Positions 1 through 7,913 are shown, counted from the stretch's first letter. The stretch: 32,326 nt of DNA from Arthrobacter sp. (GCF_030540645.1 NZ_JAUNVV010000035.1:1-32326), one strand, 5' to 3'. Numbers and translations are program-made. Notes: generated by a model not told the origin, from the sequence alone.

Positions 1-1364
1 AGCTGGGCGGCCCGGCCGGTGCCTGTCAGCAGGCCGACGGGTGTGGCCAGGCCCAGAGCGCAGGGGCAGGCGATGATCAAAACGGCGACGGCGGCCGTGA
101 ACGCCGATTGGAGCTCGGCCGAGCTAATCACTGGCAGGCTGAACAGCAGCCAGAGGCCGAACGTCACGACGGCAATGATGAGCACGACCGGCACAAAGAC
201 TGCACTGATCCGATCTGCCAGGCGGGCGATCGGAGCCTTGCCGGCTTGGGCCGTGCTGACGAGTTTGCCCATCTGGGCGAGTGTGGTTTCGCTGCCCACA
301 CGGGTGGCACGGATAAGGAGGCGGCCAGAGGTGTTGATCGTGGCGCCGGTGACGGGGTCGCCCACTGAAACGTCCACGGGCACGGATTCGCCCGTGATGA
401 GTGAGGTGTCCACGGCAGAAGTGCCGTCGGTGACGACGCCGTCCGTAGGAATCTTTTCGCCGGGGCGGACCACAAAGATCTCATCCACGGCCAGCTCAGC
501 CGCGGGAATCTTGACCTCGATGCCATCGCGCAGCACCGTGGCCCCCTTGGCGCCCAGTTCCAGCAGTGCCTTGAGGGCATCGCCAGCCTTGGCCTTGGCC
601 TTCGCTTCAAGATAACGCCCCAGCAACAGGAATGTCACCACCACAGCTGAAACTTCAAAGTACAGCGGCGCGTGGCCCTCCATGGCCCTGCCGTGGGCTG
701 TCAACATCGGATCCATGGCCATGGTGACGGCTGAGAACAAGAACGCAGCGCTGACACCGATCGAGACAAGCGTGTCCATGGTGGAGGAAAAGTGGCGGGC
801 GTTAATGGCGGCCGCACGGTGGAACGGCCAAGCTGCCCACGTGACAACGGGCAGGGTTAGGATGCCAACAACCCAGCCCCAGTGCGGGAACTGCAGGGCG
901 GGGAACATGGAGAACAGGAAGACCGGGATGGTCAGGATGGCAGCTGTGACGAGCCGGGGAAGCAGCGTGGCAGCAGCACCGCCGTGTGCCTTGTGCTCCT
1001 GCGCTGCACTTTTTGGGCCAATACTTTCGGGGCTGGCATCCGCACGGGAGCCTTCCCGGGCGGCGTCCTCCCTAGCGGCACCCTGGTGGGGGTTGGGTGC
1101 GGGCCGGGTGCCGTCGTGCTTCAAGGTGGCGCTGTAGCCGGTGGCCTTGACGGTTTCGATAATTTGCGCATCGCTGATGCCGGCCGGGACCGTGACCACG
1201 GCTGATTCCAGCGAGAGGTTCACGGAGGCGCTGACGCCGTCGAGCTTGCCCAATTTCCGTTCCACCCGGGCCACGCAGGAGGCACAGGTCATGCCCTCAA
1301 TGTCGATTTCGACTGTGCGCGGGCCCGGTGTGGCGGCTTGGGACAGAATATCTGCGGCGCTCAC
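1..1364 (-). CDS. copA: Copper-exporting P1B-type ATPase CopA, N-terminal part (cut by window edge)
   Basis: Membrane ATPase expected to pump Cu(I) out of the cytoplasm. I translated it by hand because it runs off the left edge; 454 whole codons are present. A heavy-metal-associated domain lies at the N-terminus with GMTCASC (Cys27, Cys30). A Gly/Ala-rich linker and membrane helices follow, then the actuator motif TGES at residues 324-327 and the Cu-ATPase membrane motif ACPCALG (Cys433, Cys435). The phosphorylation DKTGT, HP and hinge motifs must lie outside the window. The GTG start at 1364 has AAGGAT about 8 bases upstream. It is last in the csoR-copZ-copA operon, 18 bp after copZ. The CPC motif favours Cu(I)/Ag(I) over Zn/Cd substrates. 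Confident of family; full length cannot be judged. Confidence 0.93.
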   Translation of the reverse strand, partial: MSAADILSQAATPGPRTVEIDIEGMTCASCVARVERKLGKLDGVSASVNLSLESAVVTVPAGISDAQIIETVKATGYSATLKHDGTRPAPNPHQGAAREDAAREGSRADASPESIGPKSAAQEHKAHGGAAATLLPRLVTAAILTIPVFLFSMFPALQFPHWGWVVGILTLPVVTWAAWPFHRAAAINARHFSSTMDTLVSIGVSAAFLFSAVTMAMDPMLTAHGRAMEGHAPLYFEVSAVVVTFLLLGRYLEAKAKAKAGDALKALLELGAKGATVLRDGIEVKIPAAELAVDEIFVVRPGEKIPTDGVVTDGTSAVDTSLITGESVPVDVSVGDPVTGATINTSGRLLIRATRVGSETTLAQMGKLVSTAQAGKAPIARLADRISAVFVPVVLIIAVVTFGLWLLFSLPVISSAELQSAFTAAVAVLIIACPCALGLATPVGLLTGTGRAAQ

Positions 1365-1382
1365 GGCGATCCTTACTGTGGT

Positions 1383-1610
1383 TTAGGCGTTGTTGGCGAC
1401 GACGAGGTAGCCGGCTTCAGCGACGGCTTCGCTGACTTCGGCCGGATCAAGGGTCAGGGTGGAGGTAATGGTGATCTCGGAAATGCCACCGGAGTTCAGC
1501 TCCACGGAGACGTCTTCCACGCCCTTGAGCTCGGTTAGTTCTTCAGTGACGGAGCTGACGCAGTGTCCGCAGGTCATGCCGGAAACGTTGACGGTGATGG
1601 TTTTGCTCAT
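1383..1610 (-). CDS. copZ: Copper chaperone CopZ (heavy-metal-associated domain)
   Basis: A 75-residue cytoplasmic protein that is one complete HMA fold. The metal-binding loop GMTCGHC places the two Cys ligands at residues 14 and 17. Length and motif match bacterial CopZ, which binds Cu(I) and passes it to the N-terminal HMA domain of CopA or to CsoR. It lies between csoR (gap 4 bp) and copA (gap 18 bp) on the same strand, so the three are almost certainly cotranscribed. The loop residue between Gly and Cys is His, as in many actinobacterial CopZ proteins. A generic HMA protein for another soft metal is the only real alternative, and the neighbours argue against it. Confidence 0.93.
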   Translation of the reverse strand: MSKTITVNVSGMTCGHCVSSVTEELTELKGVEDVSVELNSGGISEITITSTLTLDPAEVSEAVAEAGYLVVANNA

Positions 1611-1614
1611 GGTG

Positions 1615-1929
1615 CTAACTCCTCAGTAGGCGGGAGATGGCGGCAGTGGCTTCCGTGACCTTGTCCGAAACGATTTGCGGATTACCGGTCTGAAGGGATT
1701 CGTTGGCGGCCTCGACCACGCAATGGGAAATGTGATCCTCAAGCAGGCCGATGCTGACGGCATGCAGGGCCTTGTTCACGGCCGCCATCTGGGTGAGGAT
1801 GTCAATGCAGTACTTGTCTTCCTCGATCATTCGGGCAATGCCGCGCACCTGGCCTTCGGCGCGCTTGAGGCGGCGCAGATATGCCTGCTTGTCCTCCGAG
1901 TATCCCCGGACCTGTTCGTCATTGTCCAT
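1615..1929 (-). CDS. csoR: Copper-sensing transcriptional repressor CsoR
   Basis: A 104-residue all-helical DUF156/CsoR-family repressor that should leave DNA when Cu(I) binds. The Cu ligand set Cys-His-Cys is visible as Cys41, His66 and Cys70 (EDHISHC), and the first helix carries the basic LRRLKRAEGQVRGI signature. I start it at the ATG at 1929 instead of the longer frame reaching 1995, because the longer version would translate through the operator and promoter. The family normally begins shortly before YLRRLKRAEGQ. The start lies about 7 bases after a good -10, so the transcript may be leaderless. It heads the csoR-copZ-copA operon and probably represses it. Related RcnR/FrmR regulators lack this exact ligand pattern. 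Confidence 0.93.
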   Translation of the reverse strand: MDNDEQVRGYSEDKQAYLRRLKRAEGQVRGIARMIEEDKYCIDILTQMAAVNKALHAVSIGLLEDHISHCVVEAANESLQTGNPQIVSDKVTEATAAISRLLRS

Positions 1930-1935
1930 GACTTG

Positions 1936-1964
1936 AATATATACCCCCATGGGGTATCCGTAAA
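1936..1964 (-). promoter_or_regulatory. csoR-copZ-copA promoter with CsoR operator
   Basis: On the minus strand TTTACG (1964-1959) and TATATT (1941-1936) are separated by exactly 17 bp, a good -35/-10 pair. The spacer contains a 7-3-7 inverted repeat, ATACCCC-CAT-GGGGTAT (1941-1957), which is the pseudo-palindrome typical of CsoR operators. A repressor bound here would block RNA polymerase. The expected transcription start falls at about 1929, the csoR ATG, implying little or no 5' leader. Confidence 0.82.
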
Positions 1965-2059
1965 GTGCGGGCCAGTCGCAGTGGATGTGGGCCAATGAAT
2001 AGATGTTACCGGCGGGTAGACCCTTGCTGCCCCGAGGCTGCCGTGTTCGAATTCATAGC

Positions 2060-3178
2060 ATGACAAACGATGAAGCGAAGCCAAAAGGAAGCCGCACGAC
2101 ACTGCTGGCGGTGGGCACTAAGAAGGGATTGTGGCTGGGAACCAGCGCCGACCGCAGCAATTTCACGTTTACCGGTCCGCACTTCCTCATGCATGAGATT
2201 CCCAGCATTGGTCTGGACACCAGGGGTGGCAGCACCCGGATTCTGGTGGGCCTGCGCAGCGAACATTGGGGGCCCACGGTGGCGCACTCCGACGACTTTG
2301 GTGCCACGTGGCAGGAGCCTGAAAAGGGGGCCATCACGTTCCCGGAGGACACCGGCGCAGCCCTGGAGAGGGTGTGGCAGATACAGCCGGACAGTGAGGG
2401 GTGCCCGGGTGTTGTTTGGGCCGGGTGTGAGCCCATTTCACTGTGGAAGTCCACCGACGGCGGCGAACACTTTGAACTGAACCGCGGCCTGTGGAACCAT
2501 CCGCACCGCACTGAATGGGGTGCCGGATTCGGCGGTGCCGCGGCTCACACGGTGCTGCCCAACCCGGCGGACCCCAACAGCATCCACATCGCCATGAGCA
2601 CCGGCGGGGTCTATCGCAGCACCGACGCGGGGGAGTCCTGGGAGGCGCGGAATAAGGGGATCAGCGCCTATTTCATGCCGGATCCACTGCCGGAATTTGG
2701 CCAGTGCGTGCACAAAGTTGCTCGGGATCCGAATAACCCGGATGTCCTGTACGCACAAAATCACCACGGCGTTTATCGCACGGACGATGCCGGTGACAAC
2801 TGGATCTCCATCGCCGAAGGCCTGCCCACGGACTTTGGCTTCACGGTGCTGACCCATCCGAGCCGCTCCGGTACAGCCTGGGTTGTGCCGATCATGGCTG
2901 ACGGTGAGAGGATCCCGCCCCAGGGGCAGCTGGCGGTTCACCGCACGGACGACGCCGGGAAGTCCTGGACACGGTTGGCCGATGGTTTGGCGGAACCTGA
3001 CTACAACGTCGTGCTCAGGGACGCCGCAGCCGTGGACACTGCAGAACCGGCAGGGCTGTACTTCGGCACCCGCGGCGGCTCGGTCTATGCCAGCGCCGAT
3101 GAAGGCGGGCATTTTGCCGAAGTCCTCAGCCACCTGCCGGACGTACTTTGCGTCCGGGCTGCCGCCGTCGAACTTTAA
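2060..3178 (+). CDS. BNR/Asp-box (sialidase/VPS10-like) beta-propeller protein
   Basis: A 372-residue protein without signal peptide or membrane segment. Six Asp-box motifs (S/T-x-D-x-G-x-x-W/F) occur at about residues 77, 131, 187, 241, 296 and 345, for example SDDFGATW, STDAGESW and TDDAGKSW. The spacing is about 49-56 residues, as expected for blades of a cytoplasmic beta-propeller. Such proteins are often annotated as exo-alpha-sialidase or glycosyl hydrolase, but I see no sialidase FRIP motif, so an enzymatic role is unsupported. I start at ATG 2060 because the upstream extension reads like non-coding sequence; no clear ribosome site is visible. The MoaD-like gene follows within about 25 bp, and the two are probably cotranscribed and functionally linked. 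Family confident, function unknown. Confidence 0.8.
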   Translation: MTNDEAKPKGSRTTLLAVGTKKGLWLGTSADRSNFTFTGPHFLMHEIPSIGLDTRGGSTRILVGLRSEHWGPTVAHSDDFGATWQEPEKGAITFPEDTGAALERVWQIQPDSEGCPGVVWAGCEPISLWKSTDGGEHFELNRGLWNHPHRTEWGAGFGGAAAHTVLPNPADPNSIHIAMSTGGVYRSTDAGESWEARNKGISAYFMPDPLPEFGQCVHKVARDPNNPDVLYAQNHHGVYRTDDAGDNWISIAEGLPTDFGFTVLTHPSRSGTAWVVPIMADGERIPPQGQLAVHRTDDAGKSWTRLADGLAEPDYNVVLRDAAAVDTAEPAGLYFGTRGGSVYASADEGGHFAEVLSHLPDVLCVRAAAVEL

Positions 3179-3203
3179 GCCGTTGAATACGAGCGAGGGT
3201 GGC

Positions 3204-3494
3204 GTGGTTGGTGAAGTGACGGTGCTGGTGCCGCGCCTGCTGCAGCCTCTGGTGGATGGAAGAGAAGAATTGCGCTTTGACGTGGGAGGTGGTGCATCGG
3301 TGGAGGAACTGTTGGATGCCATTGGCTCCGAGTTTCCCGTTTTTGAGCGCAGGCTGCGTGATGAAACCGGAAAACTGCGCAGGTACGTGAACATCTACCT
3401 CGACGGGGAGGACGTTCGGCGGCTGGCTGGGCTGCAAACAAATGCATCCGCCGGCCAGGAACTGATGGTCATCCAGTCCGTGGCCGGAGGTTGA
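3204..3494 (+). CDS. MoaD/ThiS-family ubiquitin-like sulfur-carrier protein
   Basis: About 96 residues with a beta-grasp pattern: VTVLVPRLLQPLVDG, then ASVEELLDAIGSEFP, then RYVNIYLDGEDVRRL, ending in SVAGG at the stop codon. A free C-terminal Gly-Gly is the functional hallmark of MoaD, ThiS and related sulfur carriers, which are adenylated and thiocarboxylated there. The start is uncertain. GTG 3204 has GAGGG just upstream and is used here; TTG 3183 and GTG 3216 are alternatives. It follows the beta-propeller gene by about 25 bp on the same strand. No ThiF/MoeB activating enzyme, MoaE or ThiG lies nearby, so this is probably not the molybdopterin or thiamine carrier itself. Its target is unknown. 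Confidence 0.75.
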   Translation: MVGEVTVLVPRLLQPLVDGREELRFDVGGGASVEELLDAIGSEFPVFERRLRDETGKLRRYVNIYLDGEDVRRLAGLQTNASAGQELMVIQSVAGG

Positions 3495-3526
3495 GCGTAT
3501 CGAAACCTGGATTTCGACACGCTCAA
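3491..3526. terminator. Interrupted palindrome between convergent genes, likely bidirectional terminator / REP-type element
   Basis: The arms TTGAGCGT-A-TCGAAA and TTTCGA-C-ACGCTCAA pair with one internal mismatch around a 6-base loop. It starts inside the last codons of the MoaD-like gene and ends 9 bp before the stop of the convergent dehydrogenase. It therefore could terminate both transcripts. There is no T-run. The TTTCGA-x-ACGCTCAA core resembles a short palindrome I recall as widespread between genes in Micrococcales. Confidence 0.55.
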
Positions 3527-3534
3527 TCACTGGG

Positions 3535-4572
3535 TCAGGGGTGCACCATTGCCTTCAAGGCCCTTGGATTGGTGCCTGCCAGGAGTGCGGCCTCGACGTC
3601 GTCTAGGCTGTGCGTCGATGTGACGAGCCCGTCAAGGTCAACCTGGCCCGAAGCGGCCAGGGCGATGGCGGTGGGCCACGTATTCGAGTAGCGGAATGTC
3701 CCTGTGATCATGAGCTCACGCCCCTGAACCAGCGGCACGGGCAGTGCGATGGTGTCCGCCCCCATGCCCACCAAGACGCAACGCCCGCGTGGCGCGAGGC
3801 GCGGCAAGCCCCCCAGGATGGCCTGCTCCGCACCCGTGGCATCGATGAACACGTCGAACTCCGCTACCACGGGAGGCTGTTCGGCAGCCGTGAACGTGTG
3901 CGCGGCGCCGTACTTTCCGGCAACGCTCAGCCGTTCCGCACGCACATCCGTCAAGGTGACCTCGGCCCCGGCCAATTGGGCCACTTTTGAAATGAGCAGG
4001 CCGATGGGCCCTGCACCCGCCACCAAGACCTTGTCGCCAATGTGGATCTTTCCCGCAGAACGTGCGGCAAGTGCCACGCTGAGCGGTTCCAGCAGGGCCG
4101 CAGCGTCGTCGGAAATTGAGTCGGGGACGGGGTGGCAGAACGCTCCCGGATGCACTGCGTATTCGGAGAACACGCCGTCAATGGGAGGGGTGGCGAAGAA
4201 GCGGACGCCGGGGTCCAGGTTGTAGCAGCCCGCCAGCGTCTGCGGAGACAGTGGGTCGGGGATGCCCGGTTCCAGTGAGACGCGCTGTCCCGCGCTGCGG
4301 TCCACAACGCCCTCGCCCAACGCGACGATGACCCCTGCCGGCTCGTGTCCGAGCACCAGCGGAGCGTCTACCACGTACGGACCGATCCTGCCCTCCGTGT
4401 AATAGTGGGTGTCCGATCCGCACACGCCCACGGACGTGATCCGCACCAGCACCTCCCCGGGGCCGGGGGAAGGGACCGGGCGCTGTTCGGTGCGCAGCTC
4501 GCCGCGGCGGACAAGTACCGAACTTGTCATTGATGCGGGCACAGCGTTCCTTGATGTTTGTTCAATGGCCAT
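3535..4572 (-). CDS. Zinc-dependent polyol (sorbitol/xylitol-type) dehydrogenase
   Basis: A 345-residue medium-chain dehydrogenase that should oxidise a polyol to a ketose with NAD(P)+. The catalytic zinc ligands are visible: Cys51 (GVCGSD), His76-Glu77 (LGHEPAG) and Glu162 (LLEPLSVA). The nucleotide-binding loop is GAGPIG at 186-191. The structural-zinc Cys cluster is absent: the region around residues 100-120 has only Cys116, as in animal sorbitol dehydrogenase. It is last in the operon, 3 bp after a permease gene, which supports a role on the imported polyol. The start is open. ATG 4572 is used here, but an in-frame GTG at 4542 has a better ribosome site (AAGGAA) and would shorten the protein by 10 residues. 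Exact substrate is not readable from sequence. Confidence 0.85.
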   Translation of the reverse strand: MAIEQTSRNAVPASMTSSVLVRRGELRTEQRPVPSPGPGEVLVRITSVGVCGSDTHYYTEGRIGPYVVDAPLVLGHEPAGVIVALGEGVVDRSAGQRVSLEPGIPDPLSPQTLAGCYNLDPGVRFFATPPIDGVFSEYAVHPGAFCHPVPDSISDDAAALLEPLSVALAARSAGKIHIGDKVLVAGAGPIGLLISKVAQLAGAEVTLTDVRAERLSVAGKYGAAHTFTAAEQPPVVAEFDVFIDATGAEQAILGGLPRLAPRGRCVLVGMGADTIALPVPLVQGRELMITGTFRYSNTWPTAIALAASGQVDLDGLVTSTHSLDDVEAALLAGTNPRALKAMVHP

Positions 4573-4575
4573 GTC

Positions 4576-5451
4576 CTATTTCACCGCACCCATCGAGAGT
4601 CCGCGAACAAGCTGCTTTTGTGCCACCCATCCGGCGATGACAACCGGCAGTGATGCCAGCACGGATGCTGCCGACAGCTTAGCCAGGAACAGGCCCTCGC
4701 TGGTCATTTGGGAGACCAGGAACACCGGAACGGTGGCGGCGTTGGCGGCCGTCAAGTTCAAGGCGAAGAAAAACTCGTTCCAAGCGAAGATCACGCAGAT
4801 CAGTGCGGTGGCTGCCAGCCCCGGTGTGACCATGGGCATCAAGATGGTGCGCATGGTCTTGATCAACCCGGCGCCGTCCATGGCTGCCGCCTCAAGGACT
4901 TCAGCGGGAACTTCCTGGAAGAAGGAGCGCATCATCCAGACCGCGATGGGCAGGTTCATAGCTGTGTAGAGGACGATGAGCGTCCCAATGTTGTCCAGCA
5001 CCTTGAGCTGCCCGGCAATCACATAGATGGGCATGATGACGGCTACAACCGGGAGCATCTTCGTCGAGATGAAGAAGAACAGCACGTCCTGAGTTTTTTT
5101 CACTGGTCGGATGCTCACGGCGTAGGCGGCGGGTACAGCCAGCAGGATCACCAGCACAGTGGAGACGCCCGTGGCAATCAGTGAGTTGAGGAAGTACGCT
5201 CCGGCGCCGCCGGCGAGCACCGCTTGAAACTGTTCGAAGGTCGGGACAAAGAAGAACACGGGTGGGTTGGATGCGGCGGCCGATTCGGGCTTGAAGGCCG
5301 TCATGACCAGCCAGATGACGGGGGCGAAGAAGATGAACGCAACCAGCCACGTGACGGTGGTGATGCTGGAACCGGCGAAACGTCGTCGTGCTTCGCGGGA
5401 CTTCCGCTCGTCGGATTTGGGGGTGGGGTTGGTGATGGTGGTGGTGGTCAC
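4576..5451 (-). CDS. Carbohydrate ABC transporter permease, MalG/SmoG type
   Basis: A 291-residue inner-membrane permease with about six hydrophobic helices. The first is at roughly residues 30-50, after a charged N-terminus. The cytoplasmic EAA loop that docks the ATPase is visible as EVLEAAAMDGAGLIKTMRTI with the conserved Gly. It forms a heterodimer with the permease encoded just upstream. The start is GTG 5451, 3 bp after the preceding stop, with AAGGAC as ribosome site. Stop and next start (dehydrogenase) are 3 bp apart, so translation is probably coupled. Operon context points to a sorbitol/mannitol/arabitol-type substrate. This is inference, since permease sequence alone does not fix specificity. 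Confidence 0.9.
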   Translation of the reverse strand: MTTTTITNPTPKSDERKSREARRRFAGSSITTVTWLVAFIFFAPVIWLVMTAFKPESAAASNPPVFFFVPTFEQFQAVLAGGAGAYFLNSLIATGVSTVLVILLAVPAAYAVSIRPVKKTQDVLFFFISTKMLPVVAVIMPIYVIAGQLKVLDNIGTLIVLYTAMNLPIAVWMMRSFFQEVPAEVLEAAAMDGAGLIKTMRTILMPMVTPGLAATALICVIFAWNEFFFALNLTAANAATVPVFLVSQMTSEGLFLAKLSAASVLASLPVVIAGWVAQKQLVRGLSMGAVK

Positions 5452-5454
5452 GGC

Positions 5455-6402
5455 TTAGTCCTTTGCGTCAAAGCTGCGGAAGATCAGGCGGAGGGCGAAG
5501 GTGGCGATGATGATGGTGGCGATGACCACCACAACACCCATCGCGGCAGCCTGGCCGATGTCGAAGCCCAGGAAGGCCCGCTGGTAAATGTAGAACGGGA
5601 GGTTGGCGCTGGCTGTGCCCGGCCCTCCGGCTGTCATGAGGTAGATCTGGTCGAAGGTGTTCACCACGTAAATGGTGCCTAGCAGCACGCCGAGCTCAAT
5701 GTAGCGGCGAAGTTGGGGCAGGGTGACCCAGAGGAACGTCTTGGTCCAGCCAGCGCCGTCGATTTGTGCGGCCTCAAGGACATCCTTGGGCTGGGACTGT
5801 AAACCGGCCAGCACCAACAGCATGGTGAAGGGGGTCCACTGCCAGACAAGGGCCATGAGGATGGAGACGATGGGGTGCGACGCCGTCCAGTCCACGGGCG
5901 GGATCCCCACTAGGGAGATCACCCAGTTCACCAAGCCAAAGCTCGGGTTGAGCATGGAGATGCTCCACAGGGTGGCGCCGGCGACCGGCATGATCAGGAA
6001 CGGGGTGATCAGCATGGTGCGCACCACGCCCTGGCCGCGGAACTTGCGGTCGAGTAGGAGCGCGAAAATGATGCCCAGGATCATGGCCAAGAATACACAG
6101 CCCAAGGTGATGACAACGCTGTTCAAGGCTGAGCTGCGGAAGGTGGAGTCCATGAAGATGTCCACGTAGTTTTGCAGTCCGGTGAACTGATTGCCGTCGG
6201 GCCGCAGCAGGTTCCAGTTGCGCAGCGAGTACCAGATGGTGACCAGGAAGGGCAGCTGCGTAATGACAATGGTGAAAATCAGGGCCGGAAGCAGTGGACC
6301 GCGCCGGCGCCAGCCTTCGGCCCGCGACCTGCCTGCGTCGTCCTTGGCGCCTTTGCGGGCATGTTGTTTTAGGTTGTGTCGGTCAACCAGCGTGGTAGCC
6401 AT
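5455..6402 (-). CDS. Carbohydrate ABC transporter permease, MalF/UgpA type
   Basis: A 315-residue inner-membrane permease. A positively charged N-terminus (about 35 residues) is followed by six predicted helices. The EAA motif reads DVLEAAQIDGAGWTKTFLWV, the family docking loop for the ATP-binding subunit. The ATG overlaps the stop of the solute-binding protein gene by one base (TAATG), indicating translational coupling, and the second permease starts 3 bp after its stop. It is the partner of the MalG-type permease. No ATP-binding protein gene follows in the operon, so a shared MsiK/UgpC-type ATPase encoded elsewhere presumably energises it. Confidence 0.9.
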   Translation of the reverse strand: MATTLVDRHNLKQHARKGAKDDAGRSRAEGWRRRGPLLPALIFTIVITQLPFLVTIWYSLRNWNLLRPDGNQFTGLQNYVDIFMDSTFRSSALNSVVITLGCVFLAMILGIIFALLLDRKFRGQGVVRTMLITPFLIMPVAGATLWSISMLNPSFGLVNWVISLVGIPPVDWTASHPIVSILMALVWQWTPFTMLLVLAGLQSQPKDVLEAAQIDGAGWTKTFLWVTLPQLRRYIELGVLLGTIYVVNTFDQIYLMTAGGPGTASANLPFYIYQRAFLGFDIGQAAAMGVVVVIATIIIATFALRLIFRSFDAKD

Positions 6403-7808
6403 TACTTGCCTCCTTCTTGATATGACTTTGCGACGGGCTCGGCGTATTGCTGTGCCTGTTTCAGGGCCTCGTCAACTGACTTCTGCCCCGCAATGGCTGC
6501 TGAGATTTGCTGGCTGACCCGCGTGCCAAGGTCCTGAAACTCGGGGATGCCCACAAACTGCAGTCCCGGGTAGGGGACTTTGTTGACCATGCTGGTGTCC
6601 TGCTTGGCGCTGTACATGGCATCGAGGGTAGGGGCCGCATAGGCCTTGGCCACGGCAGCGTATTCGGGGATCTCGTAGGTGGACTGGCGGCTGCCAGGTG
6701 GGACGCGTTCCCAGCCGATCTTGTTGCCGACCAGCTTGATGTAGTCCTGGTTGGTCATCCAGGAGATGAAGTCCCAGGCGGCGTCCTTGTGCTCGCTGGT
6801 GCTGGGGATGGCCAGCGACCAGCTGTACAGCCAGCCGGCGGCCGCGGTGTCCTTGACGGGTGCCGGGGCATACCGTGACTTCCCTGCAACGAGGGAGGAG
6901 GCGGGGTCCTCAATGCTGGAAACCATCGCCGTTGCGTCGTACCACATGGCTGCCTTGCCCTGGCTGTAGCGGGTGATGCAGTCGCCGTAGCCGCTGGTAG
7001 CGGCCCCGGGCTGTCCGGCGTCGTGCAGCAGGTCCACGTAGTCGGTGACTGCCGCCTTGACCTCCGGCGTGTTCAGCCTGGCGTTCCAGTCCATGTCAAA
7101 CCACTGGCCGCCGTACGTGTTGATGACAGTGTTGAGCGGGGCCATGACCTCGCCCCAGCCTGCCAGGCCGCGCAGGCAGATGCCGGCAAAGTCCTTGGCC
7201 GGGTCATTGAGCTTGCGGGCAATTTTGCCAATGTCGTCCCAGGTGGGGTGTGCCGGCATGGTGATGCCGGCTTTCTTGAACAGGTCCTGGCGGTAGACAA
7301 GGAACGAGGACTCGCCGTAGAACGGCACCGAGTACATGTCGCCCTTGTAGCTGAGCGCGTCCTTGATGGTGGGGATGAAATCTGCCGTGTCGTAACCGTC
7401 GGTGGCGTCCGCGAGGGGCTGGAGGTTGTCGATCCAGCCGTTGGCCGCCCACATTTCAGTTTCATAGTTGGAGATCATGACGACGTCGAACTCGCCGCCG
7501 CCGGTGGCCACCGACGCAGTGATCTTGGCCCGGGCCTCATTTTCCGGAAGCGTCACAAACTTGACGTCGACGTTGGGGTGTTTGGCCTTGAAGTCATCTT
7601 GCAGGGAGACGGCGTCCTTCATCTGGGGGTTTGCCACAATGGCCACCACGATGGTGTCCTTGGCGGCGCCGGCCGGTGCACAGCCGCCCAGGGCAAGCGC
7701 GGCTGCTGCGGCAACGGCCAGCAGTTTGGCCGTTGCGGTTCGGGTGCGTGGTTTGCCTGGGGCCGTTTGGGTTGGCGGCTTCGGTGCACGGAATGGGGGG
7801 AACTTCAT
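6402..7808 (-). CDS. Extracellular solute-binding lipoprotein of polyol/sugar ABC transporter
   Basis: A 468-residue family 1 extracellular binding protein. The N-terminus has a basic region, a hydrophobic stretch and the lipobox LALGGC with the lipidated Cys at residue 43, so the mature protein is membrane-anchored on the outside. The mature part has the type I/II binding-protein pattern: IVVAIVANPQMKDAV near the start, TLPENEARAKI, then AAMWYDATAMVSSI and a C-terminal helical region with DFISWMTNQDYIKLVGN. It is first in the operon SBP-permease-permease-dehydrogenase and is transcribed away from the SorC regulator through an operator-rich intergenic region. The substrate is most likely a polyol, inferred from the neighbouring xylulokinase and polyol dehydrogenases. 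Confidence 0.9.
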   Translation of the reverse strand: MKFPPFRAPKPPTQTAPGKPRTRTATAKLLAVAAAAALALGGCAPAGAAKDTIVVAIVANPQMKDAVSLQDDFKAKHPNVDVKFVTLPENEARAKITASVATGGGEFDVVMISNYETEMWAANGWIDNLQPLADATDGYDTADFIPTIKDALSYKGDMYSVPFYGESSFLVYRQDLFKKAGITMPAHPTWDDIGKIARKLNDPAKDFAGICLRGLAGWGEVMAPLNTVINTYGGQWFDMDWNARLNTPEVKAAVTDYVDLLHDAGQPGAATSGYGDCITRYSQGKAAMWYDATAMVSSIEDPASSLVAGKSRYAPAPVKDTAAAGWLYSWSLAIPSTSEHKDAAWDFISWMTNQDYIKLVGNKIGWERVPPGSRQSTYEIPEYAAVAKAYAAPTLDAMYSAKQDTSMVNKVPYPGLQFVGIPEFQDLGTRVSQQISAAIAGQKSVDEALKQAQQYAEPVAKSYQEGGK

Positions 7809-7827
7809 TGGTCACTCTCAATCTCAT

Positions 7828-7913
7828 TGCTCATTTGAGAATCTAACTTCTGCTCATTTGTTAAGTGACTCTAGTCATATATACTCGTTTGAGCAAGAGC
7901 AACAGCTCAAATG
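7828..7913. promoter_or_regulatory. Cluster of CTCATTTGAG-like operator sites in the divergent polyol control region
   Basis: The 127-bp gap between the binding-protein gene and the regulator gene holds four related elements. They are TGCTCATTTGAGAA (7828-7841), TGCTCATTTGTTAA (7851-7864), CTCGTTTGAGCA (7884-7895) and GCTCAAATG (7905-7913). The last two form TTTGAGC and GCTCAAA arms with a 10-base spacer. The same motif appears upstream of the mannitol dehydrogenase gene at 13097-13127. The adjacent SorC-family protein is the natural candidate binder. No matching experiment is known to me. Confidence 0.7.
7858..7885 (+). promoter_or_regulatory. Predicted promoter of the SorC regulator-xylB operon
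   Basis: TTGTTA (7858-7863) and TATACT (7880-7885) are 16 bp apart, a good sigma70-like pair, about 50 bp before the GTG start. The second operator motif overlaps the -35 and the third lies directly after the -10, so a bound regulator could control its own synthesis. Confidence 0.5.

Noticed and set aside
1930-1995. N-terminal 22-residue extension of CsoR
   Set aside because: It would translate the operator and promoter and does not resemble the family, whose N-terminus fits the ATG at 1929.
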